A stretch of 47,669 bases of DNA from Corallococcus sp. CA053C (GTDB lineage Bacteria > Myxococcota > Myxococcia > Myxococcales > Myxococcaceae). The notes under the pieces were generated by a model. It searched no databases and had not been told where the DNA came from. It saw only the letters and a program-made list of their open reading frames with translations. Within the stretch, counting starts at the first letter, position 1. Each line of letters starts with the position of its first letter. Shown piece after piece: positions 26,459 to 34,130 of the stretch. The stretch is taken from NCBI RefSeq assembly GCF_003611675.1, contig NZ_RAWA01000028.1, positions 1 to 47,669 on the forward strand. The letters run 5' to 3'. The position numbers and the translations under genes were made by a program.

Positions 26459-27241
26459 TCAGCGGTCCTTCCACTGCGGAGGGCGCTTCTCGAGGAAGGC
26501 CGTCACGCCCTCGGCCGTGTCGTCCGACAGCACGTTGAGCGACAGCTGCGATGCCAGGAACTCCAGCGCGGCCGGCAGCGGCAGGTCCTCCGCGGTGAAG
26601 AACGCGCGCCGGCCCAGGGCCAGCACCGCCTGGCTCTTGCCCGCGAGCTTCCCCGCGAGCGTGGCCACCGTGGCGTCCAGCTCCGCGGCCGGCACCACCC
26701 GGTTGAGCAGCCCCAGCGCCAGCGCCTCGCGCGCGGGCAGCCGGTCCCCGGTGAGCACCAGCTCCAGCGCGCGCTTGCGGCCCAGGTGCCGCTGGAGCAG
26801 CGCCATCATCATCATGGGGAAGAGGCCCACGTCGATTTCGGGGGTGCCCAGCTCCGCGCCCTCCACGGCGACGGCCAGGTCACACGCGAGCACCAGGCCC
26901 AGCCCGCCCGCCAACGCATGTCCGTTGACGCGCGCCACGGTGGGCTTGCGCACGTCCTGGAAGCGCGTGAGCAGCCGGCCGTAGGCACGCCGGCCCTCAT
27001 GGGTGGCGAGGAAGCCGCCGTCTCCGCCGAACTGCCCCAGGTCCCCGCCCGCGCAGAAGGCCTTCTCACCCGCGCCGGTGAGCACGAGCACGCGCACGGC
27101 GGGGTCCGCGTCCGCGCGGTCCAGCGCGTCGTTGAGTCCCTGGATGACGCCCGGCGACAGCGCATTGCGCGCCTTGGGCCGGTCGATGGTCAGGTGCGCT
27201 TGGGGGCCTTGGACTTCGTACCGGACTTCTCCCGCTTCCAT
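26459..27241 (-). CDS. Enoyl-CoA hydratase/isomerase family protein
   Basis: The 260-aa crotonase-fold protein has oxyanion-hole segments AFCAGGDLGQF and GHALAGGLGL, and one acidic catalytic position in GTPEIDVGLFP. The region that usually carries the second Glu after FPG reads FPMMMMALLQ, a variant seen in a recognised subgroup, so strict hydratase activity is not certain. The start (ATG 27241) lies 52 bp inside the tetR gene. The BKACE gene follows after 67 bp. Confidence 0.85.
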   Translation of the reverse strand: MEAGEVRYEVQGPQAHLTIDRPKARNALSPGVIQGLNDALDRADADPAVRVLVLTGAGEKAFCAGGDLGQFGGDGGFLATHEGRRAYGRLLTRFQDVRKPTVARVNGHALAGGLGLVLACDLAVAVEGAELGTPEIDVGLFPMMMMALLQRHLGRKRALELVLTGDRLPAREALALGLLNRVVPAAELDATVATLAGKLAGKSQAVLALGRRAFFTAEDLPLPAALEFLASQLSLNVLSDDTAEGVTAFLEKRPPQWKDR

Positions 27242-27924
27242 GTGGACACCTCTGGAGGGGCCTCGCTCTTCGGAAGTTCGCCCTGCGGCGGCTCACTCCG
27301 GGGGACGAGGACGCCGTGAAGGAAGGAGTCGGCGATCTGCGCCTTGGCGCGCTCCAGCATCACCGTGTCACGCGCGTCCGCGAGCCCCACGACGAAGGCC
27401 GTGAGGCCCATCTCGATGGAGCCGAAGAGCAGCGCGGAGGCGAGCAGCGGATCCACGTCCGGACGCAGCTCACCCGCCTCCTTCGCGCGCGTGAACATCT
27501 GCGCGCTCAGGCGGATGACGTCCACGAAGGCCGTCTGCCGGTTGATGCGGGCACCCGCCGGACTGCGGGCGATCTCCAGGATGAGGACCTTCACCGCGCG
27601 CGGGTCGACGCGGTAGGCCTCGAAGGCCACGTCCGCGATGCGGCGCACCTTCTCCACGAGCGGGCCTTCGCTCTCCGCGACCAGGCGCGCGCGGGCGATG
27701 AAGCCGCTCCAGCCCGTCTCGAAGACGGTCTCCAGCAGCTCATCCTTGTTCTTGAAGTAGTGGTAGACGAGCCCGTACGCGACGCCCGCCTCCTTGGCGA
27801 CGTCCGCGATGCGGCAGCCGTGGTAGCCCTTGCGGGCGAACACGTCGATGGCGGCACGCAGGATGGTCCGGCGACGCTCGCTCTCCCGCGTCCCGCCTTC
27901 CGACGCCGACTTCTGCTGGCCCAC
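27190..27924 (-). CDS. TetR-family repressor of the acyl-CoA operon
   Basis: In this 244-aa protein the N-terminal helix-turn-helix reads TILRAAIDVFARKGYHG, then AGVAYGLVYHYFKNKDELL, typical TetR/AcrR. The ligand-binding helices follow, and a hydrophilic Lys/Pro-rich tail of about 40 residues ends the protein. The start is GTG 27924, with GGAGG 4 nt upstream. A TTG further up would sit on the predicted transcription start. An inverted repeat at the transcription start suggests autorepression, probably relieved by an acyl-CoA (inference from the downstream genes). Confidence 0.85.
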   Translation of the reverse strand: MGQQKSASEGGTRESERRRTILRAAIDVFARKGYHGCRIADVAKEAGVAYGLVYHYFKNKDELLETVFETGWSGFIARARLVAESEGPLVEKVRRIADVAFEAYRVDPRAVKVLILEIARSPAGARINRQTAFVDVIRLSAQMFTRAKEAGELRPDVDPLLASALLFGSIEMGLTAFVVGLADARDTVMLERAKAQIADSFLHGVLVPRSEPPQGELPKSEAPPEVSTWKREKSGTKSKAPKRT

Positions 27925-27941
27925 GCGTCCTCCACGGCTGG

Positions 27942-27957
27942 TTGATTCAAGAATCAA
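27942..27957. promoter_or_regulatory. Palindromic operator, probable TetR-family binding site
   Basis: TTGATTC-AA-GAATCAA on the plus strand is a perfect 7-bp inverted repeat with a 2-nt spacer. It extends to 10-bp arms with one mismatch (27939-27960). It covers about +1 to +16 relative to the predicted tetR transcription start, so bound repressor would block the operon. Confidence 0.7.
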
Positions 27958-27963
27958 TCAGCC

Positions 27964-27992
27964 ACGGTACGGACGCGGACCTCCGGCGTCAA
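27964..27992 (-). promoter_or_regulatory. Promoter of the tetR-ECH-BKACE operon
   Basis: On the minus strand TTGACG (27992-27987) and TACCGT (27969-27964) are separated by exactly 17 nt. The predicted start is near 27957, directly at the palindrome. Confidence 0.6.
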
Positions 27993-28072
27993 TCCTTACG
28001 TGGGGCCTCCCGCCACGCCGAGGGGGTGGCGGGCGGAAGGCGCTCACGGGCAGCGGCCTGCCAGGTGTGATT

Positions 28073-28423
28073 TCAGGCGGCCGAGCCGTTGAACATCACC
28101 CGGGCGACCCCCAGCAGACGGTCCACGTCGCGGGCGTTGAGGCCCCGGGCGCGGGCGAAGTCCGACAGGGGACGCAACAGGTCCTCCGTCTGGGCTGGGG
28201 TCTGCTCGGTGCCCGTGAAGAGCTCACCGAGACTGACACTGAGGGCGTTGGAGAGCGCCGCGAGGGTCTCCACATGGGGTACACGCTCGCCGCGCTCGAT
28301 CATGGACAGGAAGGACACGCTGATCTGTGCCCGCTCGGCGAGCTCTTCCTGCGTCCATCGCTCCGGGCGCTGCGTGCGAAGCTCGCGAATGCGCTGGCCA
28401 ATTCTTTTTCCGAGGTCCGACAC
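28073..28423 (-). CDS. XRE-family helix-turn-helix regulator
   Basis: In this 116-aa protein an XRE/Cro-type HTH covers about residues 8-64 (QEELAERAQISVSFLSMIERGERVPHVETL). A helical C-terminal segment may serve for dimerisation. The start is GTG 28423, supported by AGGAG with 9-nt spacing; the longer frame would begin at a TTG and read through a C-run. It stands 68 bp after lptD on the same strand. Its target is unknown. Confidence 0.8.
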   Translation of the reverse strand: MSDLGKRIGQRIRELRTQRPERWTQEELAERAQISVSFLSMIERGERVPHVETLAALSNALSVSLGELFTGTEQTPAQTEDLLRPLSDFARARGLNARDVDRLLGVARVMFNGSAA

Positions 28424-28491
28424 GAAAGACGACTCCTGGGGGGGGGGAATGTTCCGAGGTGAGTGCAACCATCGCGCACGGCGGGTGATTC

Positions 28492-31185
28492 CTACCCACC
28501 TGAACCAAAGGACCCGAAACCGGCGACACTGAGGTTGATGCCTGCGAATTCCGGCGACTGATTGCGCCTCAGGATCATCACCCCCTCGATACGCCAGCAG
28601 TCACAGGCGGGTCCATAGGACACGCCGAAGGTCTGCTGTGCAAGGGGCTGACTTTCCTGGGAATTCACATCTTTATACAGCGGCTGCACCAATGCTTCGT
28701 ATCGCAACCCGAGCCCGAATCCGAGCTTGATTCGCGTACCGACAGTGAGGGCCTGGGCCCGTTCGGTCGGAGAGGGGTCGGGTTGATCGGTGTGGGACGG
28801 TAGGGGGCGGGGTGCGTCTCCCACCAGCATGTCCACGCCCCGGCGCACGAAGTCGGGGCCCTGGGCGAAGGGATCCAGGCCCCGGTCCAGGGAGAGCTGC
28901 TTCACGGCGAGCAGGTCGTCATAGCGCGCGTACAGCGCGTTGCCCCGGCCGTTGTCGATGGTGAAGTCGGCGCCCAGCTGCGTGATGTCCCCCGTCGTGG
29001 GGTCCATGCGCACGAGCCCGCCCGCGGTGACGACGCCGGCGCTGGCGGACAGGCGCGCGAAGGTGTCGCGCAGCACGCCGCCGCCCACGGTGTCGCGGCC
29101 CGCGACGGGAGCGTGGCGGGACAAGTCAAAGCCCTGGCCGATGCGCAGGCGCAGCGGTTCGCGGTTCGTGGGGCCCTTGCGCACGCGCAACGTCTGATCC
29201 ACGGCCAGCACGGCGTGGAGGAAGCCGCGCACGCGGCCGTCGGACTGGAGCGGCACCGCGGCGTCGAGTTCGTCGTAGACGACGGGGACGGGGCTGGAGC
29301 CCACCGGCCGCGTGGCGGTGAGGCCCTGGCCCCAGCCGCCCGGCACGTAGCGCAGGCTTACTGAAGGCGAGAGCGTGTGGCGGTAGAGCGTGTCCTTGTC
29401 CGTGAAGGTGCGGGCCAGCTGCGAGTCCAGCACCAGGTCCGCCAGGGGGTAGCCGCGCTGGGAGGTGCGGCCGGAGTACTCGCCCACGGCGACGTCCTGG
29501 CGCACGCCCAGCGAGGGCGTCAGCCGGGCCCAGGTGCCCAGCCCGTAGGAGCGGGACACGCGCGACAACAGCGACACGCGGTCGCGCGCCTCGCGCTCCG
29601 TGGTGTCGAAGCGGCCGTTGCCCTCCAGGTCGTCCTTGGGCAGGTAGAAGGAGTTGATGTTCAGCGGCGCGGACGCGGGGCGCCACTGGCCCAGGGGCGC
29701 GAAGAGCGCGTCCCGGCCATCATCCGCGAAGGCGCTGCGCAGGGGCGCGAGCCGGCTGTACTCCACCTGCAACCCGCCCGTCGCGAGCCCCCCGAACAGG
29801 GGCCGGTCCGGCAGCGCGAGCGTGATGCCCGGCAGCCGCTGGAAGGTCGTCGGGCCGTGCGGTTCGACCGGCACGGTGTTGTAGGGGGTGGCCTCCGCGG
29901 GGATGGGGTTCGGTTTGAAGAAGCGGTACGGGTAGCGCAGGTCCTGGCGCAGCGACACGTCCAGCCCCAGGTAGCGGTCGTCCTGGCGCTGGTACACGAC
30001 GGCCGTGCTGCGCAGGTAGCTGTAGTTCTGCACGAGCACGTCGGCGGTGAGGTCGCGCGTGTAGAAGCCGTCCGACACGAAGTACGCGTCCACCCGGTCG
30101 CGCCAGCCGTCGCCCAGCTCCTGCGTGTGCTGCCAGGACGCCTCGCCGCGCAGCCCGCGCCGGTCCCGGATGATCTCCGGGGTCAGCACCGGCGCCTCCG
30201 GCTTGGAGCGGTCCCAGACGCGGAAGAACGCCGCGGTGGTGGGATCCAGGCGGGGCCGCAAGTCATAGAGGAAGCCCAGCGTGGCGCGGCCCCGCGTGTG
30301 GTCGCTGGGGACGTAGCGGAACTCGGTGAGCAGCCGCGGCCCCTGCACGCCGTTGGGGCGCGTCTCGCGGATGGGGTTGCCCTCCGCGTCCTGGAACGGG
30401 CCGTTCACATCCCCGCCGCCCGTGTAATAGCCCGGGGTGAAGGTGAGGTCGTAGCTCTCCCCCAGCGTGACGAAGACGGGCACGTCCAGCGCGAAGCCGT
30501 TGAGCCCGGAGTTGGAGGGCCGGGGGATGAGCAGACCCGTGCGCCGCTCGGCCAGGGGCAGGTAGAGCCACGGCAGCGCGAACACCGGCACGGAGCGCAC
30601 GTACACGACGGGCCAGGTGAGGATGGCCCGCTCGCCCATGACGACGTTGGCCTCCTTGGCCTCCACGCGCCAGCCCGGCTCCCCCGGCCCGCACTGGCAC
30701 GGGGTGAAGGCGAGCCCGTCCACGGAGAAGGCCGCCTCCCCGGTGCGGCGGATGCGCGTGCCGCTCATCAGGATGGGCGTCTCCCCCAGCTTGCGCAGCT
30801 CGTCCGGCGTCTTGGCGGCCTGGAGGGCTTCGGGGGTGACGCCCTTCTTCTGCATGAAGAGGCCGCCCTTCACGTTGGCCTCGTTGGAGCGCAGGTCCAC
30901 GCGGACGTCTTCCGCGACGGCGGCCATCATGCCACTGACGAACATGACGTTGCCGGTGGCGGTGGCCACCTGGGTGGCCTCGCTGTACGTCACCTCGTCC
31001 GCGCGCAGGACGTTGGGGCCGCTTCTCAGCTCGCAGTGGCCGCGCGCGGTGAGGACGTCCGACTCGTAGACGACGTAGTCGGCCGCCAGCTCCACCACCT
31101 CGCCGGTGGGCAACTCCACCTGGGTGGCCAGCGGAATCTGGGCCGACACCAGGAGCGTCAGGGCAACCGGTGCGAGGAAGGTCAT
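28492..31185 (-). CDS. lptD: LPS-assembly protein LptD (OstA)
   Basis: The 897-aa protein has a signal peptide (1-21), an OstA/LptA-like beta-taco domain (about 25-130; VVYESDVLTARGHCEL, ANVKGGLFMQKK), and an LptD beta-barrel covering the rest with Arg/Tyr-rich strands. The conserved segments PWLYLPLAERRTGLLIPRPSNS and the CDCWRIEG motif near the C-terminus are visible. Cys residues in CQCGPG and CDCW could form the maturation disulfides. It exports LPS to the outer leaflet. It follows the double-AMIN gene by 51 bp. GC content falls visibly in the last 80 or so codons (28492-28740). Confidence 0.9.
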   Translation of the reverse strand: MTFLAPVALTLLVSAQIPLATQVELPTGEVVELAADYVVYESDVLTARGHCELRSGPNVLRADEVTYSEATQVATATGNVMFVSGMMAAVAEDVRVDLRSNEANVKGGLFMQKKGVTPEALQAAKTPDELRKLGETPILMSGTRIRRTGEAAFSVDGLAFTPCQCGPGEPGWRVEAKEANVVMGERAILTWPVVYVRSVPVFALPWLYLPLAERRTGLLIPRPSNSGLNGFALDVPVFVTLGESYDLTFTPGYYTGGGDVNGPFQDAEGNPIRETRPNGVQGPRLLTEFRYVPSDHTRGRATLGFLYDLRPRLDPTTAAFFRVWDRSKPEAPVLTPEIIRDRRGLRGEASWQHTQELGDGWRDRVDAYFVSDGFYTRDLTADVLVQNYSYLRSTAVVYQRQDDRYLGLDVSLRQDLRYPYRFFKPNPIPAEATPYNTVPVEPHGPTTFQRLPGITLALPDRPLFGGLATGGLQVEYSRLAPLRSAFADDGRDALFAPLGQWRPASAPLNINSFYLPKDDLEGNGRFDTTEREARDRVSLLSRVSRSYGLGTWARLTPSLGVRQDVAVGEYSGRTSQRGYPLADLVLDSQLARTFTDKDTLYRHTLSPSVSLRYVPGGWGQGLTATRPVGSSPVPVVYDELDAAVPLQSDGRVRGFLHAVLAVDQTLRVRKGPTNREPLRLRIGQGFDLSRHAPVAGRDTVGGGVLRDTFARLSASAGVVTAGGLVRMDPTTGDITQLGADFTIDNGRGNALYARYDDLLAVKQLSLDRGLDPFAQGPDFVRRGVDMLVGDAPRPLPSHTDQPDPSPTERAQALTVGTRIKLGFGLGLRYEALVQPLYKDVNSQESQPLAQQTFGVSYGPACDCWRIEGVMILRRNQSPEFAGINLSVAGFGSFGSGG

Positions 31186-31236
31186 GCGGGGTGCGTCGGA
31201 GGTGGGCGCCGTGCCGGCAACGGCGCCCTGCCCGTC

Positions 31237-32757
31237 CTACCGGCCCGGACGCGGGAAGTCGAGGGTGATGAGCCCGCCTTCCTGACGTGTCTGGTAGCGA
31301 ACCCCCTGCTTCAGCTGGATGACGACGCGCACGCTGTGGCCCGCGCCGGAGAACACCTCCACGCGCGACACCGCCGACGGGAAGAAGTGCGTGTCCAGGG
31401 GCAGCGTGTTGTTGGACTCCACCACGCGCGTGTTCTCCAGCTCCAGCACCACCTGGTTGCTGGCGTCGTTCACGGTGTAGCGCACGGGCTCGTTGGTGCG
31501 CACGAACACGCGCGAGCTGTCCGGCTGCTGCTGGAAGCCCACCAGCGTCATCGTCTTGCGGCGCGACGACGTGGCGCCTCCACCGCTCTCCCGGGGCTCG
31601 CGCGCGGCGCTGCCCTGGCTGGGGCGCGGGGTGGACTCCCGGGACGCCACCGTGCGCTCCTGGCGGCGCTCGCGGGCCTCGGCGGCCTGCTGGCGCTTCG
31701 CCTCGGCGGCGGCGACGCGCGCCTGCTGCTGTTCCTCGCGGCGGGCCTGGGCGGCGGCCTGGGCCTCCTCGGCCTTCTGGCGCTTCGCATCCGCGGCGGC
31801 GGTGCGGGCCTCCTCGGCCTGCTGGCGCTTCGCCTCGGCGGCGGACTGGGCCTCCTGGCGCTTCGCCTCGGCGGCGGCCTGCGCGGCGGCGCGGCGCTCC
31901 TCGGCGGTGCTCTTCGCGGACGCCTGGGCCTGTTCAGCCTGCTGGCGCTTCGCCTCGGCGGCGGCCTGTTCGGTGGCGCGGCGCTCGTCCTCCGCGCGCT
32001 TCGTGGCGACGCGGGCGTCCTCCTCCTGGCGCTTGCGCTCGGCGATGGCGGCCGCTTCCGACGCGCGGCGCTCCTCGTCCTGGCGCTGCGAGGCGAGGCG
32101 CGCCTCCTCCTGCTTCTTGCGCTCGGACTCGGCGTCCTCCTTGGCGCGGGCGGCGGCCTCGGCGGCGGCCTTCTCCTGGGCCTCGCGGTCCGCGCGGGCG
32201 GCGTCGGCGGCGGCCTTGGCGGCCTTGTCCTGCGCGTCCCGGTCCGACGCGGCGGCGCGGGCCGCGTCCTGGGCATTGGCGCCCGCGGGGGTGTTGGTCG
32301 CGGAGGCGATCTCCGCCGTGCCCTGCTGCTGCGGGGGCGGCGTGTTGGCCGCGACGGCGGTGCCGCCTCCGGCGCCCAGGACCTTCACCACCAGCTTGTT
32401 GCCGGCGGACTGGATGTCCGTCTCCACCTCGCGCTCATAGCCGATGAGGATGCGCGCGATGGACGCGGACTCGGTGCCGTACATGGCGGTGCGGATGCCC
32501 GTCACGGTGCCGTTGGCCACGGGCAGTTCGGCCTCCACGCCCTGGAAGACGGCGCCAGACACGTCGATGACGAGCCGGGGCGGGTCCGTCATGGTGAAGC
32601 TGTTGAAGTCCGGCTTCTTGCTACCGTTGATCTCCACCGTCCCACCGCTGACGGTGATACCGGTGATGGTGTTGAGGTCCGCCGGCGCCGACTGCTGCGC
32701 CAGCGCCACCAGGGGCACGAGCACCCATCCGAGCAGCGACACCGCAAAGGCCTTCAT
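31237..32757 (-). CDS. Exported double-AMIN-domain protein with long coiled coil
   Basis: The 506-aa protein has a signal peptide (1-20), an AMIN domain (about 28-130; VEINGSKKPDFNSF, PRLVIDVSGAVF), then about 230 residues of Ala/Lys/Glu/Arg/Gln-rich coiled coil (about 165-395). A second AMIN domain follows (about 415-506; RVFVRTNEPVRYTV, VVLELENTRVVESNN). AMIN domains bind peptidoglycan in PilQ and AmiC. No secretin or amidase domain follows here, so the coiled coil may bridge two envelope sites. GGGAGTGG precedes the ATG. The gene has its own promoter and is followed by lptD. Confidence 0.82.
   Translation of the reverse strand: MKAFAVSLLGWVLVPLVALAQQSAPADLNTITGITVSGGTVEINGSKKPDFNSFTMTDPPRLVIDVSGAVFQGVEAELPVANGTVTGIRTAMYGTESASIARILIGYEREVETDIQSAGNKLVVKVLGAGGGTAVAANTPPPQQQGTAEIASATNTPAGANAQDAARAAASDRDAQDKAAKAAADAARADREAQEKAAAEAAARAKEDAESERKKQEEARLASQRQDEERRASEAAAIAERKRQEEDARVATKRAEDERRATEQAAAEAKRQQAEQAQASAKSTAEERRAAAQAAAEAKRQEAQSAAEAKRQQAEEARTAAADAKRQKAEEAQAAAQARREEQQQARVAAAEAKRQQAAEARERRQERTVASRESTPRPSQGSAAREPRESGGGATSSRRKTMTLVGFQQQPDSSRVFVRTNEPVRYTVNDASNQVVLELENTRVVESNNTLPLDTHFFPSAVSRVEVFSGAGHSVRVVIQLKQGVRYQTRQEGGLITLDFPRPGR
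31691..31968 (-). repeat. Degenerate in-frame DNA repeat coding for the coiled coil
   Basis: The plus-strand string TGGCGCTTCGC(C/A)TC(G/C)GCGG recurs at 31691, 31778, 31823, 31856 and 31943. The steps are 87, 45, 33 and 87 bp, all multiples of 3. It encodes AEAKRQ units and is prone to length change by slippage or recombination. Confidence 0.7.
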
Positions 32758-32792
32758 CGACCACTCCCGTTGACGTTCGCCAGAGGGGCGTG

Positions 32793-32820
32793 AAACTAGC
32801 ACGCAGCCGGGGGGCTCCAA
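32793..32820 (-). promoter_or_regulatory. Promoter of the AMIN-lptD unit
   Basis: On the minus strand TTGGAG (32820-32815) and TAGTTT (32798-32793) are separated by 16 nt, giving a leader of about 29 nt to the ATG at 32757. Confidence 0.45.
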
Positions 32821-32849
32821 CTTTTCAGGCCCGCGGGAACGTCCGGGCT

Positions 32850-34121
32850 TCAACGCAAGCGGGGCAGCACGGGCGAACGCGTGCGGTGCGTGCGGGTGTA
32901 TTCGATGAGGTTCTTGATGTCGTAGCAGATCTGCCGGATGTCGTGCCCCATGGTGAGCTCGACGTGGCTGTTGCCCTTCACCGGCCGCCACAGGAGGTAC
33001 TCGCTCTTGGCGGCGCGATACACGCTGCGGGTGGACTCCACCGATGCCAGCGGATCCAGGTCCCCGAAGATGATGGCCATGGGGATTTCAATCTTCCCGA
33101 ACCCGCGCTTGAAGTCGTAGTCGGTGCGGTAGCAGACCATCTCGCCCCGGCGGATCCACCGGGCGAACTGTTCAATCACCTTGCGCGGCTCACGCTCGCC
33201 GCCCTCGCGCAGGAGCCAGCGGATGTCGTCGCGGCTGACGCGCTCGGTGTTGACGAGCCGGTTCAGCTTGCGCGTGAAACGTTGATACAGCGGCGAGTCA
33301 TCCGCCTGCGCGAGCTGCCGCTCCACGAACTTGAGGACGACGTCCACCGGCACCGCGTTGAAGACGAGCGACCTGGGGGTGTCCGCCGCCAGGTGCTTCT
33401 GGAGCCTGGGGCTGAAGACGCCCGCCCCCTTCGCCAGGAGCCCCTTGCCGAACGCGCTCGCGCGGCGCTCCAGGTTCATGCCCCCCAGGGTGAGGTCCAC
33501 CGCGCTCGCCACGAGCGGCGAGCCGTGCGCCAGCATGCGCAGCAGCATGAAGCCGCGCCCCAGGTCCGCGGGCGCGCCAATGGTGATGAGCCCCTCGAAG
33601 TCGTCGTGGATGCCGGCGTAGCCGTAACCCAGCATGCCGCCCATGGAGTGGCCGCAGTAGAAGACGCGCTCGCGGCGGGTGATGCGCTTGACGCCGGAGA
33701 CAGCCGCCGGCAGGTCGTAGAGGAAGTAGCTGTCCAGGTCCCAGCCGTAGTCCAGGTCCGGGGGCAGCGGGCGCTTGAAGCGTTCGGCGCGCTCCTTCTG
33801 GAAGGCGATGGAGCTCTTGCCGTGTCCGCGCAGCTCCAGGATGTGGATGTCCACGCCGAAGAAGAGGAGGTTCTTGACGAACTGTCCGCTGGTCCAGGTG
33901 TGCCGGTTCTGGGAGAAGCCGTGCACGAGGAGCAGCGGCTCACCGAACAGCGGCTGCGCGAACGCCTGTTTCACCGGCCGGTAGCGCGTGATGACAAGCG
34001 ACCATCCGTCCGCCGTCTCCACGACGTAGTTCGTCTTTGAGTACAGTTGCCGGAAGTCGACTTCATCGACGGTGGGCATCGGAGGGCCCGGAAGGGCCGA
34101 TCTCCAGTCCGGCAAGCGCAT
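32850..34121 (-). CDS. Alpha/beta-fold hydrolase (lipase/PHA-synthase-like)
   Basis: The protein is 423 aa, or 409 aa if the second ATG at 34079 is used; neither start has a clear Shine-Dalgarno. Oxyanion motif LLLVHGFSQNRHTW, nucleophile elbow FYCGHSMGGMLG (Ser), acid loop IFGDLDPLAS and late His (GNSHVEL) make a full Ser-Asp-His triad. The size and lack of membrane helices fit a cytoplasmic or peripheral lipase/esterase related to the PhaC branch. The substrate is unknown. It follows folC by 9 bp and probably belongs to the accD-folC transcript. Confidence 0.78.
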   Translation of the reverse strand: MRLPDWRSALPGPPMPTVDEVDFRQLYSKTNYVVETADGWSLVITRYRPVKQAFAQPLFGEPLLLVHGFSQNRHTWTSGQFVKNLLFFGVDIHILELRGHGKSSIAFQKERAERFKRPLPPDLDYGWDLDSYFLYDLPAAVSGVKRITRRERVFYCGHSMGGMLGYGYAGIHDDFEGLITIGAPADLGRGFMLLRMLAHGSPLVASAVDLTLGGMNLERRASAFGKGLLAKGAGVFSPRLQKHLAADTPRSLVFNAVPVDVVLKFVERQLAQADDSPLYQRFTRKLNRLVNTERVSRDDIRWLLREGGEREPRKVIEQFARWIRRGEMVCYRTDYDFKRGFGKIEIPMAIIFGDLDPLASVESTRSVYRAAKSEYLLWRPVKGNSHVELTMGHDIRQICYDIKNLIEYTRTHRTRSPVLPRLR

Positions 34122-34130
34122 GTTTCAAAG

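Noticed and set aside
29377-32793. 1138-codon open frame on the plus strand opposite lptD and the AMIN gene
   Set aside because: It is antisense to two genes with clear homology and signal peptides, is His/Arg/Gly-biased, and has no domain. It is a high-GC stop-free shadow.
32821-32849. Weak hairpin (GCCCG/CGGGC) after the alpha/beta-hydrolase gene
   Set aside because: The stem is short and the following bases are not T-rich. It may help termination but is not convincing.
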